From assembly GCF_003992625.1 (NCBI RefSeq), contig NZ_RZMW01000032.1:108969-172968 (forward strand): a DNA stretch of 64,000 bases, given 5' to 3'. A program made the translations under genes and the position numbers. The DNA is from Pelagibacterium lentulum (GTDB lineage: Bacteria; Pseudomonadota; Alphaproteobacteria; Rhizobiales; Devosiaceae). The notes under the pieces were generated by a model. It did not search any database. It had not been told where the DNA came from and was given only the letters and a program-made list of their open reading frames with translations. Position 1 is the stretch's first letter; the number at the start of each line of letters is the position of its first letter. Of this stretch, positions 16,479-26,649 are shown piece by piece.

Positions 16479-19400
16479 CTACACCGCCTCAAGGAAGGTT
16501 TCGGCTGTCCGAAGGTCGACCGAGACGAGCTGGCTGACCCCGCGTTCGGGCATGGTGACGCCGAAAAGCCGATCCATGCGCGCCATAGTGATCGGATTAT
16601 GGGTGACGACAACAAATCGCGTTTCCGTGCGCTGACACATGGAATCGAGCAGATTGCAGAACCGCTCCACATTGGCATCGTCAAGCGGCGCATCCACCTC
16701 GTCGAGTACGCAGATCGGGGCGGGGTTGGTCAAAAATACCGCAAAGATCAAGCTCATCGCAGTCAGTGCCTGCTCGCCGCCTGACAAAAGCGTCATGGTC
16801 TGGGGTTTTTTGCCCGGCGGGCGCGCAATGATTTCGAGTCCGGCTTCGAGCGGATCATCGCTTTCCACAAAGGTCAACTCGGCAGTGCCGCCACCGAAAA
16901 GGGTGGTGAACAATTCCCGGAAATGGGCGTTCACGCGCTCGAACGCCTCGGTGAGACGCGCACGTCCTTCGCGGTTGAGGTTGGAGATGCCTGTGCGCAG
17001 CTTGGCAATGGCCGCAATCAGATCCTCGCGATCGGCAACCATCTGATCGAGCTTTTCCTGCGTTTCCGCAGCTTCCTGCTCGGCCATCAGGTTTACGCCG
17101 CCAAGCCGCTCGCGTTCGGCCTTGAGCCGGTTTACCCGATTCTCTGTCGCCTGCTCGTCCGGTAGTGCGTCCTCGGGCTTTATGCCTGCAGCTTCTGCCG
17201 TGCGAGTGGCTTCGATGCCCAGAATTTCCGTAATCTGGCGTTCGACCTGCTGACGCTGAACGATATTGCCCTTGAGCCGCTCCTCCACGCGCGCGATCTC
17301 TGCGCGTGTATCGGCAAGCGCTTCAGCCGCCAGCCGCGCGGCCTTATCGGCTTCCCTGTAATGCGTTTGCGCCTGTTCAAGCCGGTCGGAAGTCTTTTGC
17401 CGCTCGGCTTGCGCGTCTTCGATCTGGCTGTCGAGATCGTCACGCCGCTGGTTGAAGGCATCGGGCGTCGCATTGAGTTCTGCCAATTGCGCTTTGATGC
17501 CGGCCTGTCGTTCGGCGAGCGTGTCGACTTGCGCTTGTGCCGAGGCGCGGCGCTTGTGCCAGCTATCGAGTTCCGACCCAATGCGGGATAACCGGCTGTT
17601 GCGCATCTGGGCCGCGCTTTCAAATCCGGCGAGACGGACCTGAGTCTGCTGTGCGGCCTCACGCAAGCCTGTCAATGCGCGTTGCAGGCGTTCGGCCTCG
17701 GCAACGGCATCGCCTTCCTCGCCCAACTCCCGCAGCGCTTCATTGGCCGCTTCTTGGGAAACTATCGCATCCTCAAAATCCTGTTCGAGCCTTGCGCGGG
17801 CATCGTCAAGCGCGCTCTGGCGACTCGTCAGTTCAACGAGATTCTTCTGCGCTGCGTCGAGCCCGGCCTGCGCTGCCGAAATAGCGCGCTGGGCTTCGCG
17901 CCAGCCGTTGCGTTGGGTGATCTCAGCTTGCCGCGCAGTCTCAAGCTGGCTGCGCAAGGTCGCCAGCCCCATTTTGGCCGTCTCGCGCTGTTTCCGCAAT
18001 TGCGTGATTTCGGCATCCAGTTCATTGAGCCGGTTGCGCTGGGCAAGCCGCTGCGCGGCTGCGGTCGGCGCATCGGCCGCTGCAACAAAGCCATCCCAGC
18101 GCCAAAGCCCGCCTTCCAGGCTCACAAGCCGTTGGCCGGGTTGCAATTGCGCCATAAGGTGCTGGGCATCGTTGGCGCTCACCAGTCCGATCTGATTGAG
18201 GCGCCGCACCAAAAGCTGCGATCCCGATACATAGCGCGACAACGGCTCGATACCATCGGGCAGCGCTGCGTCATTGCTGCCGTCTCCCGATTGCGACCAG
18301 TAAAGCGGCGCGGCGCTATCCGACGATGCATCGAGGTCATCGCCGAGCGCTGCGCCAAGCGCGGTTTCATAACCCGGCTCCACGGAAAGCGCGTCCACGA
18401 TCGCTGGCCAGAGCGATCCGCCGTCCACATTGAGAACGCGCGCCAGGGTTTCGGCCTCGCTCTCAAGCCGGTTCAGCCGCGCTTCGATTTCGGTAAGCTC
18501 CGGTTGCGCGTTATCGAGCGCCAGTTGCGCGGCTGCCGCTGCGGCTTCGGACATTTCGGCCTCTTCTTCGGCCACGGCTGCTGCTTCCTGTACCTCCTCG
18601 AGCACTTGCTGACGCTCGGCCAGCGTATGATCTGCCGCAAGGCTGGCTTTGACCGCTTCTGCGTCACGCACAACGTCGGAAATCTGTGCCTTGAGCCGCT
18701 CCACGCGCGCCGCCGCGTCGCTAACTTGACGCTGTGCTTGCGCGCGTTGAGCCCGGATTTGCGCTACGGCATCGCTTGCCTCGCGCGCGGCGTCTTCTGC
18801 AGCGCTTAGCGCCTCACGCGCTTCTTCGGCCTGTGCGCGAGCCATCTCGCTGGCTTCGTTATCGGTCTCGGCCGCGGCTGTGAGGTCCTCGCGCTCCTCG
18901 GCCAGCGCATCGATAATGCCCTGGCTTTCCTCGATCAGCGCGCTTTCACGTGCTCCGTCCGTTTCAATCTGCTTTAGCCGGTCTTCCAGTTCCGCCCGCC
19001 GTGAATTGGCGCGACGCAATTCCTCGTCCAACTGTCCGCGCAAGATCGTCAGCCGCTGCAATACCGCCCCGGCGGCTGCATCAGCATCGCGCAAGGGCTG
19101 CATGGTCGCATCGGTCTGCGCGAGATGCTTTTTCGCCTCATGCTCGAGATGGGAGGCATCGGCAAGCTGGGAGATCAGGCGTCCCTGCTGGGCTTCGGTT
19201 TCCTTTTCCGCGTAACGGGCATTGACCCAGCGGATGTGGTAGAGCGTGGCTTCCGCCCGCCTTATATCGCCCGACAATGCCCGATAGCGCGTTGCCTGGC
19301 GGGCTTGCCGCTTGAGTGTGTCGAGTTGCAGTTCCACCTGCGCGATAATGTCATCGACGCGCTCGAGGTTCTGTTCTGCGCCTTTCAGCCGCAATTCCGC

Positions 19401-19937
19401 TTCATGGCGCCGCGAGTACAGGCCCGAAATCCCCGCGGCCTCTTCTAAAAGCGCGCGGCGCTGGGTCGGTTTTGCCGCGATCAGTTCCCCGATCTGGCCT
19501 TGTCGCACAAGAGCAGGGGAGTGGGCGCCGGTCGAAGCATCGGCGAACAGAAGTTGGACATCGCGCGCCCGCACGTCGCGACCGTTCAGCTTATAGACCG
19601 AGCCTTGTTCGCGCTCGATTCTACGGCTGATTTCCAGGGTATCGGCGGTGTTGAACTGCTGAGGGGCTGTACGATCGGTGTTGTCGAGCACCACGGTCAC
19701 TTCGGCGCTGTTGCGCGCGGGCCGGTTTCCCGAACCGGAAAAAATGACATCATCCATACCCGAGGCGCGCATGGCCTTATATGAGCTTTCGCCCATCACC
19801 CAGCGCAGGGCCTCAACGAGATTGGATTTCCCGCACCCGTTGGGCCCGACGATACCAGTCAGGCCGGGCTCCATGACAAGTTCAACGGGGTCGGTAAAAG
19901 ATTTGAAGCCTAAAAGCTTGAGGCGCGAAAACTTCAT
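16479..19937 (-). CDS. smc: Chromosome segregation protein SMC
   Basis: The 1152-residue ATPase has Walker A GPNGCGKSN (residues 31-39), two long coiled coils (about 170-490 and 660-1000), a hinge (about 500-640, starting VDGGSLWPAIVDAL), and the C-terminal signature LLSGGEQALTAMSL with Walker B CVLDEVDAPLD. It compacts and segregates the chromosome, normally with ScpA and ScpB, whose genes are not here. The ATG at 19937 begins MKFSRLKLLGFKSF, the canonical SMC N-terminus; a TTG five codons upstream is not needed. It is the last gene of dciA-dsbA-like-smc on the minus strand. Confidence 0.97.
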   Translation of the reverse strand: MKFSRLKLLGFKSFTDPVELVMEPGLTGIVGPNGCGKSNLVEALRWVMGESSYKAMRASGMDDVIFSGSGNRPARNSAEVTVVLDNTDRTAPQQFNTADTLEISRRIEREQGSVYKLNGRDVRARDVQLLFADASTGAHSPALVRQGQIGELIAAKPTQRRALLEEAAGISGLYSRRHEAELRLKGAEQNLERVDDIIAQVELQLDTLKRQARQATRYRALSGDIRRAEATLYHIRWVNARYAEKETEAQQGRLISQLADASHLEHEAKKHLAQTDATMQPLRDADAAAGAVLQRLTILRGQLDEELRRANSRRAELEDRLKQIETDGARESALIEESQGIIDALAEEREDLTAAAETDNEASEMARAQAEEAREALSAAEDAAREASDAVAQIRAQRAQAQRQVSDAAARVERLKAQISDVVRDAEAVKASLAADHTLAERQQVLEEVQEAAAVAEEEAEMSEAAAAAAQLALDNAQPELTEIEARLNRLESEAETLARVLNVDGGSLWPAIVDALSVEPGYETALGAALGDDLDASSDSAAPLYWSQSGDGSNDAALPDGIEPLSRYVSGSQLLVRRLNQIGLVSANDAQHLMAQLQPGQRLVSLEGGLWRWDGFVAAADAPTAAAQRLAQRNRLNELDAEITQLRKQRETAKMGLATLRSQLETARQAEITQRNGWREAQRAISAAQAGLDAAQKNLVELTSRQSALDDARARLEQDFEDAIVSQEAANEALRELGEEGDAVAEAERLQRALTGLREAAQQTQVRLAGFESAAQMRNSRLSRIGSELDSWHKRRASAQAQVDTLAERQAGIKAQLAELNATPDAFNQRRDDLDSQIEDAQAERQKTSDRLEQAQTHYREADKAARLAAEALADTRAEIARVEERLKGNIVQRQQVERQITEILGIEATRTAEAAGIKPEDALPDEQATENRVNRLKAERERLGGVNLMAEQEAAETQEKLDQMVADREDLIAAIAKLRTGISNLNREGRARLTEAFERVNAHFRELFTTLFGGGTAELTFVESDDPLEAGLEIIARPPGKKPQTMTLLSGGEQALTAMSLIFAVFLTNPAPICVLDEVDAPLDDANVERFCNLLDSMCQRTETRFVVVTHNPITMARMDRLFGVTMPERGVSQLVSVDLRTAETFLEAV

Positions 19938-19964
19938 TCCGCGCCCCGGCAAGGCACAAACCAG

Positions 19965-20702
19965 CTAGAGGCGCGCTTCGATTTCCGACGAAAGGGCTTC
20001 GAAAGTGGCATTCGACTCCAGCCGCTGGCCATTGATATAGAATGTGGGCGTGCCCAACAGGCCAAACTGGTTCAGGGCCTGTTCGCGCATGGATTCCAAT
20101 GCAGCGAACATTTCCTCGTCGGTCAAGACTTCCTCGAACCTTTCCTGTGTAAAGCCGAACTGCTGCGCGATTTCAAAGATTGCCTGTCGCGGATTGTCCG
20201 CAGTCATCCATTGATTCTGCGAAGCCATATAGGCTGACAGCACATCATGGTATGCACTGCCCGCAGCTTCCGCGACCATGAAGACGGCAAGATCGAGCAC
20301 GTTGCGGCGGAAGGGGCGCACGATCCAGCGTACATTGCCGGTGTCGACATATTCTTCCTTAAGGCGGGGATAGACCGTTACGTGGAAGTTGGCGCAGTGC
20401 GGGCAGGTCGGCGATACATATTCGATCACCGTGACATTGGCATTGACCCCGCCCAATGGCCGGTCCTGCAATCCGTCAGGATTGTTGATTGCCTGACCGT
20501 CAATCGGCTCGATTGGCGACCCGTCGTAAAGCGCGACCTCACCGGTTGTTTCGCTGGTGTCGGCGCCGCTGGCAGCCGGGGTCTGCTCCTGGGCGTCCGA
20601 GCTGGACCCGCATCCGTAAAGCAGGGTGGCAATTCCCGCACCCGAACCGGCAACCAACAATTTTCTGCGGTCAAGCAACAAAACACGTACTCCTGAAATC
20701 AT
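19965..20702 (-). CDS. DsbA-family thioredoxin-fold lipoprotein, possible Tat substrate
   Basis: The 245-residue protein has a thioredoxin fold with active site CPHC (Cys100, Cys103) in EYVSPTCPHCANFH, and the cis-Pro loop GTPTFYINGQ. The N-terminus reads LLLDRRKLLVAGSGAGIATLLYGC: a twin-arginine-like DRRKLL followed by a hydrophobic stretch and a lipobox ending at Cys31. It may therefore be exported folded by Tat and lipidated. The role is thiol oxidation or isomerisation in the periplasm; the partner is unknown. It lies 27 bp upstream of smc on the same strand, a conserved neighbourhood in Rhizobiales as far as I recall. Confidence 0.88.
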   Translation of the reverse strand: MISGVRVLLLDRRKLLVAGSGAGIATLLYGCGSSSDAQEQTPAASGADTSETTGEVALYDGSPIEPIDGQAINNPDGLQDRPLGGVNANVTVIEYVSPTCPHCANFHVTVYPRLKEEYVDTGNVRWIVRPFRRNVLDLAVFMVAEAAGSAYHDVLSAYMASQNQWMTADNPRQAIFEIAQQFGFTQERFEEVLTDEEMFAALESMREQALNQFGLLGTPTFYINGQRLESNATFEALSSEIEARL

Positions 20703-20780
20703 TTCATTTTGAATGTGCGCACACTACACAGCGCGAACACGGCAGCAAGGGGGCAGATCGGTCAACTCACGGTGAACACG

Positions 20781-21287
20781 CTATTTGCGTTTATTGGCCA
20801 ATACGCCCTGTCCAAGCCGTTCCAGCGCGGCCCTGAGCCCGGCATCCTCGATATTTTCAATCGATTTCGCCAGCAATTCGGATTTTTCCGGTGCCAGGGG
20901 GGCGGGGCCTCTTTGCGCTTCTGGCTGTGGATTGTCCATCGGCGATGCGGACAATTTGACCGATGAGACGAGGAAATAGCCAAAATAGCGGTTTATTGCC
21001 TGCGCGATCATCGGTCCATCGTAGCTGACCGCAAGCGCCTGACCTGCCTGGCACCGCAGATAAAGAATAGCACCATCGGCATCGGGTTTATTGTTGCGCG
21101 GCCAGACCAGCCTGTCGGGCATGGAAACCCGGTTATAGGGATCGGGCGCAATTGCGGTCCAATTGGCGACCAGATCGCGCGAGGCAAATCCGCGTTTTCT
21201 CAACGCCGGATCGAGCGCATTGCCGATCATGTCGCCAAGTTGCACCGCTCGGTTTTTTCGTTTCGGAACTGTCGGTTGTTTTGCCAT
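20781..21287 (-). CDS. dciA: DciA-like protein (DUF721), replicative helicase loader type
   Basis: The 168-residue protein has the DUF721 domain in its N-terminal half (LGDMIGNALDPALRKRGF, LVANWTAIAP, LYLRCQAGQALAVSYDGPMIAQAINRYFGY). DciA is the ancestral loader of DnaB helicase in bacteria lacking DnaC or DnaI. The C-terminal half is low-complexity and charged. I start it at the ATG at 21287 (MAKQPTVPKRKNR); a longer in-frame version to 21347 would run into the divergent mutY start. It is divergent from mutY with only 51 bp between them. Confidence 0.85.
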   Translation of the reverse strand: MAKQPTVPKRKNRAVQLGDMIGNALDPALRKRGFASRDLVANWTAIAPDPYNRVSMPDRLVWPRNNKPDADGAILYLRCQAGQALAVSYDGPMIAQAINRYFGYFLVSSVKLSASPMDNPQPEAQRGPAPLAPEKSELLAKSIENIEDAGLRAALERLGQGVLANKRK

Positions 21288-21338
21288 GCGCGATGCGTTG
21301 TATCTTGTCTTGTCGCTCCCGGCGTATATAGCACCATT

Positions 21339-22406
21339 ATGGTTCAATCCGCATCCTTTGATCTGCCTGCAAGCCCTATTCCCGATTCAGGCGCTGTCCT
21401 TGACTGGTATGATCGGCACGCTCGCATTTTGCCTTGGCGTGTGCCGCCGCAAGACCGCGCGCGCGGCATAAAGCCGAACCCCTATCATGTATGGCTGAGC
21501 GAAATCATGCTGCAACAGACAACGATTGCGGCGGTGGGAAAGTACTTCGCCGCTTTCACACGGCTCTGGCCGACCGTTGCCGATTTGGCTGCTGCGCCGC
21601 TTGACGACGTTCTGGTTCAATGGGCCGGGCTTGGTTATTACGCCCGTGCGCGCAATCTGCATGCCTGTGCCAACGCGGTCATGGAAAATCATGGCGGAAA
21701 CTTTCCGCAAACCGCCGCCCGATTGCGCGATTTGCCGGGCATCGGCGACTACACCAGCGCTGCTATCGCTGCTATCTGCCATGACGAACAGGTTGCCGTG
21801 CTCGACGGCAATGTCGATCGTGTCATGGCGCGTTTTCTTGCGTTGCCCGTCCCGGTGCGGGAGGAAAAAGCGCTCATCCGGGCCCGCGTACAGGAGGCCG
21901 TGCCCGAACGCGCTGGCGATTTCGCTCAGGCGATGATGGATCTGGGCGCCACCATCTGTGCCCCGCGCCGCGCCAATTGCCTGGTGTGCCCGCTTGAGCG
22001 TGACTGTCAGGGCACCAGAACCGGCAATCCGCTCACCTTTCCCGTGCCAGCGCCCAAGGCCGAAAAGCCGCACCGGTTCGGCCACGCCTTTGTTATCCGC
22101 CATCCCGACGGGTCGGTGTTCCTGCGCCAGCGCGGCCCAAAAGGGCTTTTGGCGAAAATGACCGAAGTGCCCGGCACCGAATGGGTCGGAGAGGAAAAGG
22201 ACGCAAATTTCCCCCTGAAAGGTCAATGGAAAGAAGCTGGTCTGGTCACCCACACCTTCACGCATTTCCATCTCTCGCTTTCTGTCTGGAGCATCCAATC
22301 CGATCAGGCGCTCGATGAGGGCTGGTGGGCATGCATTGATGCGCTCGACAACGAAGCCCTCCCAAGCGTTTTCCGCAAGGTGCTCAAGGCAGCGGGATTG
22401 CAATAG
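21339..22406 (+). CDS. mutY: A/G-specific adenine glycosylase MutY
   Basis: The 355-residue enzyme removes adenine mispaired with 8-oxoguanine. Visible are WLSEIMLQQTT with the catalytic Glu, the helix-hairpin-helix LPGIGDYTSAAIAAI, the catalytic Asp in VLDGNVDRVMAR, the 4Fe-4S cluster pattern C-x6-C-x2-C-x5-C in CAPRRANCLVCPLERDC, and a C-terminal NUDIX-like 8-oxoG recognition domain (FVIRHPDGSVFLRQR). The start is taken at ATG 21339 (MVQSASFDLPA); a longer frame to 21240 overlaps dciA and is rejected. Confidence 0.96.
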   Translation: MVQSASFDLPASPIPDSGAVLDWYDRHARILPWRVPPQDRARGIKPNPYHVWLSEIMLQQTTIAAVGKYFAAFTRLWPTVADLAAAPLDDVLVQWAGLGYYARARNLHACANAVMENHGGNFPQTAARLRDLPGIGDYTSAAIAAICHDEQVAVLDGNVDRVMARFLALPVPVREEKALIRARVQEAVPERAGDFAQAMMDLGATICAPRRANCLVCPLERDCQGTRTGNPLTFPVPAPKAEKPHRFGHAFVIRHPDGSVFLRQRGPKGLLAKMTEVPGTEWVGEEKDANFPLKGQWKEAGLVTHTFTHFHLSLSVWSIQSDQALDEGWWACIDALDNEALPSVFRKVLKAAGLQ

Positions 22407-22436
22407 GGCGCGCTTGCGCGCCATTACGCGTGAGAC

Positions 22437-22467
22437 AAAAAAAGCCCCCGGCTCGATAACCGGGGGC
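22437..22467 (-). terminator. Intrinsic terminator of ccrM
   Basis: Read on the minus strand, an 8-bp GC stem (GCCCCCGG / CCGGGGGC, 22444-22451 and 22460-22467) is followed by seven T residues. It lies 30 bp past the ccrM stop. The plus-strand side has no T-run. Confidence 0.9.
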
Positions 22468-22496
22468 AGGAATGCCTGACTGATTGGAGGTCAAAA

Positions 22497-23710
<1,214 letters not shown>

Positions 23711-23764
23711 CAAAGTGTTGTCGGCAAAATCGCAACTGGCGCTTCCGTCAAGGAAGGAAAAACG

Positions 23765-24409
23765 TTACCGCATTGCGGCGCGCACCGGAGCAAAGCTGGT
23801 TCGATGCAATTCGCTCGGGCCATGCGCGTTGAGCGCTTCGAGATGAAAGGCTGTCCCGTAACCTTTGTGCTTGGCAAAGCCATATTGCGGAAAGCTCTGG
23901 TGGATTACCCCGCACATCCTGTCTCGCATGACCTTGGCAACAATTGACGCAGCGGCAATCGAAAGGGACCGTGCATCGCCGCCAATAACCGCTTCACCTT
24001 TGCAAGGCAGGCCGGGCGGAACATCGCGGCCATCGATCAACGCCAGATCGGGAGAAAAGGGCAGGGCGGCAACGGCCTGCGTCATCGCCCAGAGCGTTGC
24101 TCCGCGAATATTGAGATTATCGATCACCGATACAGGCGCCGCGCAAAAACCGACCTGCGCCTTTTCCATGATCTCGAGAAAGATCACCTCGCGCCGCGCT
24201 TCGGTCAGCTTTTTTGAATCATTGAGGCCCGCTGGAATGTTTGCTGGATCGAGAACAACGGCAGCAGCGACAACAGCCCCCGCCAATGGTCCGCGCCCTG
24301 CTTCATCCACACCTGCCACTCTTACATGACCGCATTCCTGCGCCGCGGCTTCCAGCGCAAGGTCAGGCAAGGGCGTTGCAATTGTCATTTCCGAATCGGG
24401 GCGGGCCAT
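23765..24409 (-). CDS. rnhB: Ribonuclease HII
   Basis: The 214-residue nuclease has the DEAGRG motif (VAGVDEAGRGPLAGAV) with its catalytic Asp-Glu pair, the later catalytic Asp in ALIDGRDVP, and the AAASIVAKVMRDRM helix. It cuts RNA in RNA-DNA hybrids and misinserted ribonucleotides. I use the ATG at 24409 (MARPDSEMTIATPLP); the longer frame to 24529 would overlap the SnoaL-like gene. It lies upstream of ccrM on the same strand, an order also found in other alphaproteobacteria. Confidence 0.95.
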   Translation of the reverse strand: MARPDSEMTIATPLPDLALEAAAQECGHVRVAGVDEAGRGPLAGAVVAAAVVLDPANIPAGLNDSKKLTEARREVIFLEIMEKAQVGFCAAPVSVIDNLNIRGATLWAMTQAVAALPFSPDLALIDGRDVPPGLPCKGEAVIGGDARSLSIAAASIVAKVMRDRMCGVIHQSFPQYGFAKHKGYGTAFHLEALNAHGPSELHRTSFAPVRAAMR

Positions 24410-24455
24410 GATTGCCAAGGTGCCGATTTTCGCGGCAAAGAAAAGCCCCATGCCC

Positions 24456-24839
24456 CTATTGTGAAATCGGCGATACCCAGCGCTGTCGCCATTCCGGCGC
24501 GGGATACGCTTCCGGCCAATGTTCAACAATGCGTCGGATCATGGCATTTTCGACCTCGAACAGGGTCAGCGCCACGGCTTCCACCTTGCCATCGGTGATT
24601 TCAGTCTCGGTCATCGCCTGTTGTCCGTCACCGATCAGCCGACATACACTGAACGACCATTTTCCATCCGCCGGATAGGCCGCATTCAGCGCTACGAAAT
24701 CTTCAGATGAGCTGATCCGTTCATTCGATTGCGGCCACAATAGCTCGAAATCGGGTGCAAACAACCGGGCAGCAAGCGCCCAGTCATTTGTGTTCATGCG
24801 CTCCCAGAAATTTCTGGCAATATGTGCGGCGTCACCCAT
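24456..24839 (-). CDS. SnoaL-like (NTF2-fold) domain protein
   Basis: The 127-residue protein begins IARNFWERMNTNDWALAARLFAPDFELLWPQSNERI, the typical start of a single SnoaL/NTF2-like domain with a helix followed by the cone-shaped sheet, and ends VENAMIRRIVEHWPE. Such proteins include polyketide cyclases, isomerases and many of unknown activity. It starts 2 bp after the stop of the radical SAM gene, so the two are translationally coupled. No substrate can be named. Confidence 0.8.
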   Translation of the reverse strand: MGDAAHIARNFWERMNTNDWALAARLFAPDFELLWPQSNERISSSEDFVALNAAYPADGKWSFSVCRLIGDGQQAMTETEITDGKVEAVALTLFEVENAMIRRIVEHWPEAYPAPEWRQRWVSPISQ

Positions 24840-24841
24840 GA

Positions 24842-25993
24842 TCAGAACAATGCCAGTTGCGCATCGTCGCGTTTGGGATGGCTAAAAAGATCGGTGCGCA
24901 ACACCGGTCCGGCCTTATCCAGTCCAAGCCGGGCAACGGCCTTTTCAAAACGCTGCTCCATCATCAGTGCGTAAGGGCCTTCACCCTTGAACCGGGAGCC
25001 GAAGCGCGGATCGTTCTCCTTGCCCCCGCGCATGTCACGCACAAGGTTCATCACATGCTTGACCTTATCGGGATAGTTGGCCAGCAGCCATTCACGGAAA
25101 ATATCACGCACTTCGCCAGGCAAGCGCAAAACGATCATGGACGCGGCCTCGGCTCCCTGTGCCTTGCTTGCATCCAAGATGCGTTCGAGTTCGTGGTCGT
25201 TTACCGCAGGGATCATGGGGGACGCCATGATCCGCGTCGGGATGCCCGCTTCCGATAATAGTTTTAGCGCTTCGAGACGACGCGACGGCGTTGACGCGCG
25301 CGGCTCCATGAAACGCGACAGCTTGTGATCCATCGACGTCACCGAAATCCCCACTGCCACAAGCCCGTGCTTGTTGAGCCGCGTCAAAAGGTCGAGATCG
25401 CGTGCGATCAGCGCCGATTTGGTGGTGATCGTCACTGGATGTTTTGCGTCCAGCAGGACTTTCAAAATACCCCGCATCAATTTGTGCTTGCGTTCGACTG
25501 GCTGATACGGATCGGTATTGGTCCCGATGGCAATAGGCTTGGGTTTGTAGCGCGGATTGGCAAGTTCGGCGCGCAAAAGGTCGGGCGCATTGATCTTCAC
25601 ATAGATATCGCGCTCGAAATCCACGCCTGCCGAGTGGCCGAGATAAGCGTGGCTTGGCCGCGCATAACAATAAGAACACCCGTGCTCGCAGCCGCGATAG
25701 GGATTGATCGAGCGGTCGAAGTGAATGTCGGGCGAAACGTTGCGGGTAATGATCGATTTGGCCCGCTCGATATGTTCGCGGGTCTCAAACTTTGCTTCTT
25801 CCTGAGCTTCCCAGCCATCATCGGCAAGCTCGCGCCGCAGCTTTTCAAAGCGTCCGCTTTCATTACTGCGCGCGCCGCGACCTTTGAGGCTGCGACTTTC
25901 CATAACGGGGCGGCTGAGCAGGTCGAAATCCCGGCTGCCGAACAGCCGCTGCCGCGCCTCCATATGCCCGCCGATATTGCCTGCCTGTGCCAT
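24842..25993 (-). CDS. PA0069-family radical SAM protein
   Basis: The 383-residue protein has the Cys-x3-Cys-x2-Cys cluster motif in RGCEHGCSYCYARPSHAYLG, followed by DIYVKINAPDLLRAEL and AIGTNTDPYQPVE, the signature set of the SplB-related PA0069/Rv2578c group. Members are related to spore photoproduct lyase but their reaction is unproven; DNA repair has been suggested. It is the first gene of a pair with the SnoaL-like protein. The C-terminus (GEGPYALMMEQRFEKAVARLGL) is conserved in the group. Confidence 0.9.
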   Translation of the reverse strand: MAQAGNIGGHMEARQRLFGSRDFDLLSRPVMESRSLKGRGARSNESGRFEKLRRELADDGWEAQEEAKFETREHIERAKSIITRNVSPDIHFDRSINPYRGCEHGCSYCYARPSHAYLGHSAGVDFERDIYVKINAPDLLRAELANPRYKPKPIAIGTNTDPYQPVERKHKLMRGILKVLLDAKHPVTITTKSALIARDLDLLTRLNKHGLVAVGISVTSMDHKLSRFMEPRASTPSRRLEALKLLSEAGIPTRIMASPMIPAVNDHELERILDASKAQGAEAASMIVLRLPGEVRDIFREWLLANYPDKVKHVMNLVRDMRGGKENDPRFGSRFKGEGPYALMMEQRFEKAVARLGLDKAGPVLRTDLFSHPKRDDAQLALF

Positions 25994-26109
25994 GTTCGCG
26001 CCTCGTTAGCGTCCGCCGATACCGGAACAAGGCGAATCAGGCCTGTTCCGTTCCGTTAACGATAGCGCAACAATTGGAACATAACAAGAACAAGCGGTAA
26101 GAGCTTGCC

Positions 26110-26649
26110 TTATCGCTCCATGAGCCGCGGCATCACCTCAATGAAGTTGCATGGGCTGTGCCGGGCATCGAACTGATATTGCAGGATGCCTTCCCAGGCA
26201 TCCCGGCAGGCACCGCGCGAGCCGGGCAGGCAGAAAACGAAAGTGCTGCCCACAAGTCCTGCTGTCGCGCGCGACTGGATGGAAGATGTACCGATGGTCG
26301 TTGCCGAATATTGGTGGAACAGCACCGAAAATCCGTCCATCTTCTTGTCGAACATCGGTTCCACAGCCTCGGGCGTAACGTCCCGACCGGAAAAGCCGGT
26401 GCCGCCCGTTGTCAGCACAACATCAATGGCGGGGTCTTCGACCCACAGCCGCACCTGCTCCGCGATCGTTTCGCGATCGTCGCTCACGACCGCGCGCGCT
26501 GCGCAATTGTGCCCTGCCGCCTCGATCATCTCCTTGAGCAATGCGCCGGAAGTATCGGTCTCCAGGGTGCGGGTATCGGACACGGCCAGCACCGCGAAGG
26601 TGACGGGAATGAAGTCGCGGGTTTCATCGATCTTGAAGGGAAAAATCAT
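26110..26649 (-). CDS. moaB: Molybdenum cofactor biosynthesis protein B
   Basis: The 179-residue protein has the MoaB/MogA molybdopterin-binding fold: VLAVSDTRTLETDTSG, the TTGGTGFSGRDVTPEA loop that binds molybdopterin phosphate, and CLPGSRGACRDAWEGIL. In this family the protein adenylylates molybdopterin or stands in for MogA. The start overlaps the MFS gene stop by 4 bp, so the two are coupled. Other moa genes are absent from the window. Confidence 0.94.
   Translation of the reverse strand: MIFPFKIDETRDFIPVTFAVLAVSDTRTLETDTSGALLKEMIEAAGHNCAARAVVSDDRETIAEQVRLWVEDPAIDVVLTTGGTGFSGRDVTPEAVEPMFDKKMDGFSVLFHQYSATTIGTSSIQSRATAGLVGSTFVFCLPGSRGACRDAWEGILQYQFDARHSPCNFIEVMPRLMER

Noticed and set aside
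17682..18809. 375-codon plus-strand frame inside smc
   Set aside because: It is an antisense shadow of the SMC coiled coil.
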